DNA of 64,000 nucleotides, taken from NCBI GenBank assembly GCA_964655525.1, contig CAZZNE010000002.1, positions 62,001 through 126,000 of the forward strand, in the 5' to 3' direction. Origin of the DNA: DLAJ01 sp964655525. GTDB taxonomy: Bacteria > Bacillota > Clostridia > Lachnospirales > Lachnospiraceae. How positions within the stretch are numbered: position 1 is the first letter of the stretch; each line of letters starts with the position of its first letter. Under the pieces are notes generated by a model. The model searched no databases. It had not been told where the DNA came from and saw nothing but the letters and a program-made list of their open reading frames with translations. Made by a program: the position numbers and the translations under genes. Positions 25,943 to 33,771 of this stretch are shown piece after piece.

Positions 25943-26945
25943 GATCTGCGCGGATGCGCGCGACATGCAGAATGTGTTCGGTATGAACGATTCGTATTTA
26001 AGAAAGCTGGAACAGGAGTTTTCGGTCGATATTGTGTGCCGCGACGGCGTTTTAAGGATCACGGGAGAAGAAAAACAAGCGGCGAAAGCGGGCGGTATTT
26101 TGGAACGTCTGATGGAGCTTTCGAGAAGGGGAAATATGATCGAAGAACAAAATGTAAATTATGCACTTGACATGAGCAGGGACGGAGAGGACGACGGCAT
26201 GCTGGAGATTGATTCCGACCGTATCTGCCATACGGTGAGCGGAAAGCCGGTCAAACCGAAAACGCTCGGGCAGAAGCGTTATGTGGATGCCATCCGCGAT
26301 CACATGATCGTGTTTGGCATGGGTCCCGCCGGAACGGGTAAAACGTATCTGGCAATGGCAATGGCGATCACGGCGTTTAAGAATGAGGAGGTCGGGCGCA
26401 TCATTCTGACAAGACCGGCGATCGAAGCGGGAGAGAAGCTCGGGTTTCTTCCGGGCGACTTACAGAGCAAGGTCGATCCGTACTTACGGCCGCTCTACGA
26501 CGCTCTGTATCAGATCATGGGAGCGGAGAGCTTTGTAAAAAACACGGAGAAAGGTCTGATCGAGGTCGCGCCGCTTGCCTATATGAGAGGCAGGACGCTT
26601 GATAACGCTTATATCATATTGGACGAGGCGCAGAATACAACGCCTGCGCAGATGAAGATGTTTTTGACGAGGATCGGCTTCGGCTCGAAGGTGGTCATCA
26701 CGGGCGATCAATCCCAGAAGGATTTAGCGCCCGGAACGGAGTCTGGCTTGGATGTGGCGGTAAGCGTACTGCGCGGTGTGGATGAGATCGCGTTTTGTAA
26801 GCTGACAAGCAAGGATGTGGTAAGGCATCCGCTTGTACAGAAAATTGTAAAGGCATATGAAACCTATGAAGAAAAACAACAACACAGAACAAAAGGAAAA
26901 GCGTACGGAGAAAAAGGCCGCGGCGCTGCTGCGCGGCATCGTTGA
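25923..26945 (+). CDS. phoH: PhoH family ATPase
   Basis: Cytosolic P-loop NTPase with proposed RNA-helicase/RNase-related activity, usually encoded with ybeY. An N-terminal KH-like segment (residues ~1-70) precedes Walker A GPAGTGKT (~134-141), and Walker B is in YIILDEAQNTTP (~235). The ITGDQSQKDL motif follows. Length 340 is slightly long: the last ~25 residues, rich in Lys/Arg/Gly, lie in sequence that also codes the start of the next gene. The ATG overlaps the yqfD 3' end. Confidence 0.95.
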   Translation: MEKTTIEICADARDMQNVFGMNDSYLRKLEQEFSVDIVCRDGVLRITGEEKQAAKAGGILERLMELSRRGNMIEEQNVNYALDMSRDGEDDGMLEIDSDRICHTVSGKPVKPKTLGQKRYVDAIRDHMIVFGMGPAGTGKTYLAMAMAITAFKNEEVGRIILTRPAIEAGEKLGFLPGDLQSKVDPYLRPLYDALYQIMGAESFVKNTEKGLIEVAPLAYMRGRTLDNAYIILDEAQNTTPAQMKMFLTRIGFGSKVVITGDQSQKDLAPGTESGLDVAVSVLRGVDEIAFCKLTSKDVVRHPLVQKIVKAYETYEEKQQHRTKGKAYGEKGRGAAARHR

Positions 26946-28092
26946 GGTTGCCGTTCCGGGAGGAATGACAGCGGGAAGCGTGATTTTTTATGACTTAGAG
27001 ACGGCGGAGCAGATCAGAACAGGGATACTTGTCGGTCTGCTGTTGCTGCTTGTGCAGTTTGCAAAAGCAAGAAGCCTTATCGTCAAGGATTACCTTTACG
27101 ACAACGACGAGCATCCGAACCGATTTACGTTCGTGTTTTTAATCATGTTTGGCTTGTCGTGTCTGTTTCCGCTTTTTACGCAGATGGGATGGCCGTTTTT
27201 GAGCATTGCCGTCGCGCTTACGCTGTTTAGCAACGCCATCATCGGGATGGTGTCGTTTTCAACGCTGCTCACTGCATCGTGCGTGCTGGCTGGGGCTTCT
27301 TCGCATGTTTTTGTAATGTACTTTTTGTGCGGAATCTGCGCCGTGATTCTGTTTTCCGTATTGGATGAAAGCTTCCGCGTGGAGATTCCGATCATTCTTT
27401 CGTGCATGGTGTATGTTACAAGCATGTGCGCGAATACGATCATCACACAAAACCGCAATCTATCGTTTGAGATGTTTGTTATTCCCGTTATCGGGCTGTT
27501 TCTCAATGTCGTGCTGATGCTGATGCTGTTGTGGTATATCAATACGAGAGTCGTGCGGCGTGAGATCAACCGCTATGTGGAGATCAATGATCCCGAATAC
27601 GCTCTGATGACGCGCATCAAGGAACATGGCATGATTTATTATTACCATGCGATCCATACCGCGTATCTGTGCAATAAGATCGCTTCAAGGGCGCAGATGG
27701 ATACGGATATTGTGCGCGCCGCCGGATTTTATCATGAGGCGGGTGTTCTTCTTGGGGAGAATACCAAGGAGAATCTGATGGCCGTCGTGCGTGGCGAGTA
27801 TCATTTTCCGACGGAGGTCTGCGAGATCTTAGTCGAATACAAAAAGGGAGGCAAACTCAAGCATAAGGAGACGGCAGTATTGTTTATGTCCGCGCTGGTC
27901 GTGGATACGCTGATGGAGCTGTTTGCGGAGGATAAAAACGCGAAAGTCAATTATAAGGAGCTGATCGAGGGTCTGTTTCATAAGCAAATGGTGAAAGGGC
28001 GTTTTTCACAGTGTGATATTTCCATGGATGAAATGACGCTGATGAAAAAAATACTGATGGAGGAAAATCTTTATTATGATTTTTTACGTTGA
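26857..28092 (+). CDS. Membrane protein with degenerate HD domain (PgpH/YqfF position)
   Basis: It occupies the place of pgpH/yqfF, the c-di-AMP phosphodiesterase gene between phoH and ybeY. After a Lys-rich N-terminus come about six or seven hydrophobic helices (residues ~37-240) and an HD-like cytosolic domain. The usual HD pair reads YHEAG (HE instead of HD) near residue 292, and the later HH and the ADS-type Asp are not evident. It also lacks the large extracytoplasmic N-terminal domain of PgpH, being only 411 residues. It may therefore be inactive or altered in metal binding. The start overlaps phoH by 89 nt if ATG 26857 is used; 26866 is an alternative, with little RBS support for either. 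Confidence 0.8.
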   Translation: MKPMKKNNNTEQKEKRTEKKAAALLRGIVEVAVPGGMTAGSVIFYDLETAEQIRTGILVGLLLLLVQFAKARSLIVKDYLYDNDEHPNRFTFVFLIMFGLSCLFPLFTQMGWPFLSIAVALTLFSNAIIGMVSFSTLLTASCVLAGASSHVFVMYFLCGICAVILFSVLDESFRVEIPIILSCMVYVTSMCANTIITQNRNLSFEMFVIPVIGLFLNVVLMLMLLWYINTRVVRREINRYVEINDPEYALMTRIKEHGMIYYYHAIHTAYLCNKIASRAQMDTDIVRAAGFYHEAGVLLGENTKENLMAVVRGEYHFPTEVCEILVEYKKGGKLKHKETAVLFMSALVVDTLMELFAEDKNAKVNYKELIEGLFHKQMVKGRFSQCDISMDEMTLMKKILMEENLYYDFLR

Positions 28093-28591
28093 TCGGGATG
28101 CTGCCTGTGATTTCCCGTTTGCGCCGGAAGAAATCGGGGAGCAGGTCGCGGAATGCATATTGGAGCGTGAGGGGTGTCCTTATGAGGCGGCAGTCAGTCT
28201 GCTCATTACGGACGATAAGGGGATTCAGGAGATGAACCGTCAGTTCCGCGGGATGGACAAGCCGACGGATGTATTGTCTTTTCCGAACATAAGCTATGAT
28301 AAACCGGGTAATTTTTCAAAGGTGGAAGAGATGTTTGCCGACTGCTTTGAACCGGACTCCGGCGTGTTAAATCTGGGTGATATTGTGATTTCCAGAGAGC
28401 GGGTTCTTGCACAGGCGGAGGAATACGGTCACAGCGTCAAACGGGAATTTGCTTTTCTGATAGCGCATTCCGTGCTTCATTTGTGCGGCTATGATCATAT
28501 GGAATCCGGTGAGGCGAAAGTCATGGAGCAAAAACAGGAGAATGCGCTTGCGGCGCTTCACATCACAAGAGAAGAGGAAAAGAACGCATGA
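28076..28591 (+). CDS. ybeY: Endoribonuclease YbeY (rRNA maturation factor)
   Basis: Metal-dependent RNase needed for 16S rRNA 3' processing and ribosome quality control. The zinc motif HSVLHLCGYDHM (HxxxHxxGxDH) lies near residues 137-148, preceded by LNLGDIVIS and TDVLSFP motifs. It is 171 residues long, normal for Firmicutes. It overlaps the HD gene by 17 nt and the following flippase by 4 nt, so the block from yqfC onward is tightly coupled. Confidence 0.96.
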   Translation: MIFYVDRDAACDFPFAPEEIGEQVAECILEREGCPYEAAVSLLITDDKGIQEMNRQFRGMDKPTDVLSFPNISYDKPGNFSKVEEMFADCFEPDSGVLNLGDIVISRERVLAQAEEYGHSVKREFAFLIAHSVLHLCGYDHMESGEAKVMEQKQENALAALHITREEEKNA

Positions 28592-30198
28592 TGGATCTGA
28601 AAAAACAAAAGAGAAGCGTGAATTTTATGCTGACGGCCACTTACGTCGTGGTATTATTCCGGTTTATACCGATTCATTTTGCGATCGGTGACGCGGGCGT
28701 AGGAATTTTTGCAGCGGCATATTTGCTGTTTTTCCTCTATGATTATTTTACAAGGGAGATTTTTTCGGGAAATCTTGCGAAGCTGATGAATGGGAGGGTC
28801 AAACGCGAGCAGTATCAGGACGCGGAGCAGGCGTTTGATTTTGCAATGTTTTTGTCGCTGGTGCTCGGTATCGTCGTTACGATCGTGGTGTTTTTAGCCG
28901 CTTCGGCACTTGCCGGAAAACTGTTAGGCATTTCTCAGACGGAGAAAGTGCTGCGCTATATGGCGCCCGCGTTCTGTTTTGCAACGGTTTCTGCTTCGTT
29001 TTCCGCGTATTTGAAAGGCATGGGGGAGCACATCAACGATTCCATCGTCCGTCTGGGTACAGAGTTGCTTGTGACGCTGTTATGCATTGTGCTGTCGGGT
29101 CTTATGTACCGTAAGGGAGAGGCGGTCGGCGCGCTCTTAAAGCAGGATGCGTTTGCGGGAATTTACGGTGCGCAGGGCTGTGCACTGGCGGTCAGTATCG
29201 CAACATTTTTATGCATGTTGATTTATTTTTTCCTGTATTTGCAAATGAAGGTGTCCATGAAGCGGAGACTGATCAAAGATACGCAGAGCAGATATGAGTC
29301 CGATGCGGTTTATGCGCAGTATCTCTATATTTCTTCCGCGGTCTACTATTTGAACAGCATGCTGCTGCCGCTCTGTCTGTTATTGGAAGAACGCGTCTTA
29401 GTGAGCAGGCTTAAGAGCGCTGCCGTGTCGGAGCGTATCATTGCAGGGACATGGGGCGTCTATGCGGGAGCGGCGCTGCCGTTTCTGCTGCTGCCTGTAG
29501 CCGCAGCATGCATTCAGGTGCGGGGAACATGGAACAGCTATAAGCGCGCGATCGCAAGGGATGAGCGGAAGTTTGTGAGAGACACGATACAGACAAAAAT
29601 GCGGCGCTTTTGTTTGTTATATTCGCCGGTTGCCGTGTTTGTGCTGATCTTTGCATCGCCGCTCGTCGGTTTTTTCTATGGAGAGCAGGGGAAGCTTTGC
29701 GCCGGAGCGCTTTCGGCGGGGGCGCTGTCCATTTTGCTTCTTGGAGTCAGCTTTGTGCTGATGCAGGTGCTTCTCGGACTGGAAAAACAGTTTTATATCC
29801 TTGCCATTCATGCGGCGGGCTTTGTTACACATCTGATCGTTTTGGAAGTATCCATTAAACCGGGCGAGGTCAATTATACAGCGCTTGGCGCCGCGTATCT
29901 GATTGCATCCGGTGTGATGACGGCGGCATACGGATTTGTGGTTTCCATGCAGCTTAACTACCGTCATCATGTGCTGAACATTGCGAAACCGCTGGTCAGC
30001 GCGGCAGGAGGCGGATTAGTCGGTTTTATCGTCGTAAAGCTGGCGGGCCCGTCATTAGGAAATCTACTTACGTTGATCATCGGAGGCGTGTTGTTCTTCG
30101 TCGTATATCTTGTGTTGATGATTTTTTTGCGCGGACTGACAAGAAAGGAAATCTCGCAGATTCCGGGCGGCGAATTTATCATGAGGATGTTGTATTAG
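28588..30198 (+). CDS. MOP-family flippase, SpoVB/MurJ-like
   Basis: Polytopic membrane protein of 536 residues with about 14 helices, in the multidrug/oligosaccharidyl-lipid/polysaccharide exporter superfamily. The loop residues RGTWNSYKRAIARDERKF and the central MGEHINDSIVRLGTELL region fit the SpoVB/PST branch, which moves lipid-linked wall or polysaccharide precursors. SpoVB itself is a spore-cortex lipid II flippase; which substrate applies here is unclear. It starts at ATGATG within the ybeY stop. The last 40 bases are repeated at 31592-31631, beyond the next gene. Confidence 0.86.
   Translation: MMDLKKQKRSVNFMLTATYVVVLFRFIPIHFAIGDAGVGIFAAAYLLFFLYDYFTREIFSGNLAKLMNGRVKREQYQDAEQAFDFAMFLSLVLGIVVTIVVFLAASALAGKLLGISQTEKVLRYMAPAFCFATVSASFSAYLKGMGEHINDSIVRLGTELLVTLLCIVLSGLMYRKGEAVGALLKQDAFAGIYGAQGCALAVSIATFLCMLIYFFLYLQMKVSMKRRLIKDTQSRYESDAVYAQYLYISSAVYYLNSMLLPLCLLLEERVLVSRLKSAAVSERIIAGTWGVYAGAALPFLLLPVAAACIQVRGTWNSYKRAIARDERKFVRDTIQTKMRRFCLLYSPVAVFVLIFASPLVGFFYGEQGKLCAGALSAGALSILLLGVSFVLMQVLLGLEKQFYILAIHAAGFVTHLIVLEVSIKPGEVNYTALGAAYLIASGVMTAAYGFVVSMQLNYRHHVLNIAKPLVSAAGGGLVGFIVVKLAGPSLGNLLTLIIGGVLFFVVYLVLMIFLRGLTRKEISQIPGGEFIMRMLY
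30159..30198 (+). repeat. 40-bp direct repeat, left copy (3' end of flippase gene)
   Basis: From GATTCCGGG to the TAG stop of the flippase gene. It matches 31592-31631 at 39 of 40 positions, the only change being C to T. This copy is coding; the right copy is not attached to a gene. Confidence 0.93.
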
Positions 30199-30211
30199 GA
30201 GATTCCGATGT

Positions 30212-30240
30212 TTGAAAAAGGTAACAGTGTGTGGTAGAAT
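30212..30240 (+). promoter_or_regulatory. Predicted sigma-A promoter for the DUF1266 lipoprotein gene
   Basis: TTGAAA (30212-30217), 17-nt spacer, TAGAAT (30235-30240), 39 nt before the ATG. It lies just inside the segment bounded by the two direct repeats, so the gene carries its own promoter. Confidence 0.7.
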
Positions 30241-30279
30241 CTGTAGAATACAAATAAAACAAAGGGGTAGGATAAAATC

Positions 30280-31581
30280 ATGAGAAGAAGGATATTATTG
30301 CTTACGGCAGTTATCGGACTGATGCTTACGGCCTGCGGAGATGCGAAAGAAACGGTGGGAAAGACAACACCCGGCAGCATTGAGGAAAATGCAGGCGCGG
30401 AAACAGAGGATCTTCCGGCTTCTCAGGAATATGTTTCCGAAGACGGCGCTTATAAGGTAATTTTGCTTGAGGGACTGACCCAGGAAGACGTGCAGATTCA
30501 GGCGGGAACTACTATGATGGAACTGGATGGAGGTCCTGAACGGACAGGATTTTCCGGTGTTTTTCTGGGAACCTCCAAATTAAATATTCCCGGAAATCCC
30601 CATGACATTGAAAGCTTGGAGGATTATGCGGATTATATAACAAATTTGTTTTTAGACGGCACCGGTATGACGGTGAGCTGGGAAGACACGGATGCTCCAT
30701 TCGTTGAAGGTGCCGATCGATGTCTGGCAAGAGCCGGCGTGGCTCGGCTTGGTGCAAGCAAAGGGCAGGCATATGCCTGCTATGCAGAGACATCAAGCTG
30801 CTATTTGACAGTGATCATTCTTGGAAATGACGATGATGTGGAGGAAGCCAGACAAGTCGTTTCTATGGAGATTTTAGACGAGGCGGCAGGACTGGCAGGA
30901 ACCAAGGACTTTTTCAATAGTATGACAGCAGTACTTGATTCTGTAAACGGAGCAAATCTTCGGGAGACCTTTAAGATGCTGGTGGATATGGATGCAGAAG
31001 AGGATCAGCTTGAAGCTTTGGCATCCCAGGCTAGGCAGAGCCTGGCAAACAGTTGGGGAATAGAGAATACCGCCGACCTGATGGATATGGCGGATTGGCT
31101 GATAAATGAGGGGCATAATCAGGAGGCCGTGGAGCTTCTTCAGGAGTATGGCGGAACCAATGAGACAGATCGCAGCGCCTTTGACGCCGAACTTAAGGCA
31201 CAGGGTTTTGACGAGGGAACCTGTATCTATCTTTTGGCGGCTTATGACGCATGGTCCGCTTATGGAGACGGAGCTATCGCCGCATGGGATTTAAGCCGGG
31301 TGGGAACCATTATGGGGTTTGGTTATGCGGCTGGTTACTGCACCTATGAGGAGGCTATGGACAAAATACTGGAGGCGGCAGAGAAAGCGCAGCAGCTTTT
31401 TGATTCATGGAAAGACTTTAATACGAGCTATCTCTACGGTTACTCCTATTGGGCGGAGGAATCTCTGGACGATTTGGGGAGCAGCGCCGCAGAGCGTGCG
31501 GAATTGGTGAACGGCATGGAATCCCAGACCAACGGTCCTTTTTCCATAGACTGGAATATGGAGCTTAAGAAAGAATGGTAA
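30280..31581 (+). CDS. Lipoprotein with C-terminal DUF1266 domain
   Basis: Predicted exported lipoprotein, 433 residues. MRRRILLLTAVIGLMLTACGD gives a clear signal with lipobox LTAC (Cys 19). The middle region (about 40-195) resembles lipoproteins that bind or shield surface components, without an assignable family. The C-terminal ~190 residues show the DUF1266 pattern: an AWDLSR motif, then GYAAGYCTYEEAMDKILEAA and SWKDFNTSYLYGYSYW. DUF1266 has no established function. An AAAGGGGTAGG ribosome binding site precedes the ATG. The gene lies between two copies of the flippase 3' end and has its own promoter, which suggests later insertion into an older flippase/BofC-like arrangement. Confidence 0.85.
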   Translation: MRRRILLLTAVIGLMLTACGDAKETVGKTTPGSIEENAGAETEDLPASQEYVSEDGAYKVILLEGLTQEDVQIQAGTTMMELDGGPERTGFSGVFLGTSKLNIPGNPHDIESLEDYADYITNLFLDGTGMTVSWEDTDAPFVEGADRCLARAGVARLGASKGQAYACYAETSSCYLTVIILGNDDDVEEARQVVSMEILDEAAGLAGTKDFFNSMTAVLDSVNGANLRETFKMLVDMDAEEDQLEALASQARQSLANSWGIENTADLMDMADWLINEGHNQEAVELLQEYGGTNETDRSAFDAELKAQGFDEGTCIYLLAAYDAWSAYGDGAIAAWDLSRVGTIMGFGYAAGYCTYEEAMDKILEAAEKAQQLFDSWKDFNTSYLYGYSYWAEESLDDLGSSAAERAELVNGMESQTNGPFSIDWNMELKKEW

Positions 31582-31591
31582 TGATGAGCTG

Positions 31592-31631
31592 GATTCCGGG
31601 TGGCGAATTTATCATGAGGATGTTGTATTAG
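31592..31631 (+). repeat. 40-bp direct repeat, right copy (orphan flippase 3' end)
   Basis: Non-coding relic of the last 13 codons of the flippase gene, including the TAG. It lies directly after the DUF1266 lipoprotein gene. The sequence beyond each copy differs, so the similarity ends sharply at the stop codon. Confidence 0.93.
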
Positions 31632-31682
31632 AACTGGAATAAGAAAAAAAGAACTGCCGATACTATGCAAAAGGAGTTTATT

Positions 31683-32486
31683 ATGAAGAATTTGTATAGG
31701 ATCGGCATTTTTGTGGTCGTATGTGTCATCACGGGCATACTCATTATTTTTCTGTTTGATCGGTTTGTACTCGATGTGAAGGATATTGGCGGCAGACTGC
31801 CGCAGGTGTATGAAAATCAGGCAGAACTTGAAGCGAATCAAAATCGGCAGGCTTATGCGGGACAGACGGACACGCTTGATGGGGAAAACGGTTACGGCGC
31901 GGCGCAGGAGAACGGCGCCCTTAACGATGTGACGCAGGATCGCACCGATTATGATGCGGAAAAACAGAATGATGTGACGGGATTTCTGGATTTTGGAGAG
32001 GATACGGGAGAAGGGCAGACGGTCCATACGGAGAGCATGGATGCGGTGGCTTCAAAAACAACCGTGTATGAGATTGAGGAGTATCACCGTCACACGCATG
32101 AGACCAATGTGGTGATCGAGCGTATTCCCGCACAGTATATCGGAATGAGCAGGCGGGAACTGGAAAGCGCGCTTGCGTTGTATATGGAGGCGCCGTCGCT
32201 TAAGGATATGGAGCGTGGATTAAAGGAAATCCGGCTTGTGAGTTTTTCACCTGAAAAAATCACGGTACGCAAGAGCTATGAGCTGGAACCGGAATATGAT
32301 TACTATTATCTGACGGAGGAACAGGGCTATGTTGTGGTGTATTACCGTAACATGGGAACGTTGTTTTGCGAGACGGGTATTGAGATGAACGAGCTGCCTG
32401 CGAACTTACAGCGTGAGATCCGCCGCATAAAGACGATTGAAACGGAGGAGGAGCTGTATGGTTTTTTAGAGTCATACAGCAGTTAG
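31683..32486 (+). CDS. Single-pass membrane protein with BofC-like C-terminal domain
   Basis: A 267-residue protein with one N-terminal helix (about residues 6-28), an acidic low-complexity linker (35-125) and a C-terminal extracytoplasmic domain. The last ~60 residues, with YYYLTEEQGYVVVYYRN, ELPANLQREI and EEELYGFLESYSS, follow the pattern I associate with the BofC C-terminal domain, known from the SigK checkpoint of B. subtilis sporulation. The N-terminal BofC part is absent. ATG 31683 has AAGGAG six bases upstream. The assignment rests on pattern memory and should be treated as moderate. It follows a SpoVB-like gene, consistent with an envelope role. Confidence 0.72.
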   Translation: MKNLYRIGIFVVVCVITGILIIFLFDRFVLDVKDIGGRLPQVYENQAELEANQNRQAYAGQTDTLDGENGYGAAQENGALNDVTQDRTDYDAEKQNDVTGFLDFGEDTGEGQTVHTESMDAVASKTTVYEIEEYHRHTHETNVVIERIPAQYIGMSRRELESALALYMEAPSLKDMERGLKEIRLVSFSPEKITVRKSYELEPEYDYYYLTEEQGYVVVYYRNMGTLFCETGIEMNELPANLQREIRRIKTIETEEELYGFLESYSS

Positions 32487-32491
32487 GACGA

Positions 32492-33748
32492 ATGAAAAAA
32501 AGAAGCATTGCAGTCATCGGTGCAGGGGCGGCAGGTATGATGGCGGCGGTCGCGGCTGTGCGTGCGGGCGCGGCGGTCACAATCTATGAACATCGCAGCG
32601 AGGCAGGGCGAAAGCTGTTAATGACGGGAAACGGAAAGTGCAATCTGACAAATACGCGCATGGGAACGTCGTGTTACTATTGCAGCTCAGAGGACGGAAA
32701 GCAGATCGTTAGAACGGTGCTTGCGGAATTTGATGAAACGCGCACACTTTCCTTTTTTCATGAGATCGGACTGTTGACTTATGACAGGGACGGTTATGTG
32801 TATCCGCAGTCGGAGCAGGCAGTCACAGTTCGGGATGTGCTTGTGCGGGAATGTTTGTTCTGCGGCGTGAAGTTCCGGTATGATACGGATGTGTATCCGC
32901 TTCTATGCCGTGAAGAGGCAACAGGGCAGTTTGTGATCGGAAAGGAGCGCTATGACCGTCTGATCCTTGCATGCGGAGGAAAATCAGAGCGTCAGACCGG
33001 CTCGGACGGCAGCGGCTATGAGCTTGCGAAACGGTTCGGACATCGGATTTTAACGCCGCTTCCGGCGCTTGTGCCGCTTTATACGAATGAGCCGGATTGG
33101 CAGAGCATGGCGGGAGTACGCGCGAAGGCGCGGGTCTGTCTTTTTGTAGAAGGCAGGGAGGCAGGGGAAGCCGCCGGAGAATTGCAGCTGACCGCGCAGG
33201 GGATTTCCGGGATTCCCGTGTTGGAATTAAGCAGGATTGCGGTACATGCCATTCATGAGGGAAAACACGTCGAGGCAGAAATTTGTTTTTTGAACGGAAG
33301 GGAACAGGCACAGATCGAGGCGTTGCTGCGGCGCATGCTTGCGAGAGGGGATGCGGAGGATCGGGAATCCCTTCCTGTCAGGCTGAAAGAGAGGATGACT
33401 GGGACAGTCAATGCAAAGATTCTTTCTTTTATTCTGCACAGGGTCTGTAACGACATGGAACGATTACATAACGGGAGACCGGACGATGACCGGTTGGCTG
33501 CAGCGGTGGCGCAGCAGTTGTTTTCCTGCCGGATTTCGATCAACGGGCACGGGAAGTTAGAGCATGCGCAGGTGACAAGCGGCGGTGTTTCGTTTGACGG
33601 GGTGACGGAAAAATTGAAATCGCGTCTGTGTGAAGGATTATTTTTTGCAGGGGAAATGCTGGATGTGGACGGAATCTGCGGCGGTTATAATCTGCAATGG
33701 GCATGGTCGAGCGGATATGTTGCGGGAATGTGCGCCGCTGCGGAATGA
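32492..33748 (+). CDS. NAD(P)/FAD-dependent oxidoreductase, BaiN/RdsA (HI0933) family
   Basis: Soluble flavoprotein of 418 residues. It has an N-terminal FAD fold IGAGAAGMMAAVAAV (~7-21), the HI0933 signature GRKLLMTGNGKCNLTN (~39-54), a middle insertion domain and a C-terminal GEMLDVDGICGGYNLQWAWSSG closing the FAD site. Some relatives (BaiN) act in bile acid 7-dehydroxylation, but most members are uncharacterised, and nothing here indicates bile acid metabolism. It starts 5 nt after the BofC-like gene and is followed 23 nt later by another flavoprotein. Confidence 0.93.
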   Translation: MKKRSIAVIGAGAAGMMAAVAAVRAGAAVTIYEHRSEAGRKLLMTGNGKCNLTNTRMGTSCYYCSSEDGKQIVRTVLAEFDETRTLSFFHEIGLLTYDRDGYVYPQSEQAVTVRDVLVRECLFCGVKFRYDTDVYPLLCREEATGQFVIGKERYDRLILACGGKSERQTGSDGSGYELAKRFGHRILTPLPALVPLYTNEPDWQSMAGVRAKARVCLFVEGREAGEAAGELQLTAQGISGIPVLELSRIAVHAIHEGKHVEAEICFLNGREQAQIEALLRRMLARGDAEDRESLPVRLKERMTGTVNAKILSFILHRVCNDMERLHNGRPDDDRLAAAVAQQLFSCRISINGHGKLEHAQVTSGGVSFDGVTEKLKSRLCEGLFFAGEMLDVDGICGGYNLQWAWSSGYVAGMCAAAE

Positions 33749-33771
33749 CGTTACAAAGGGGAGAGATCAGT

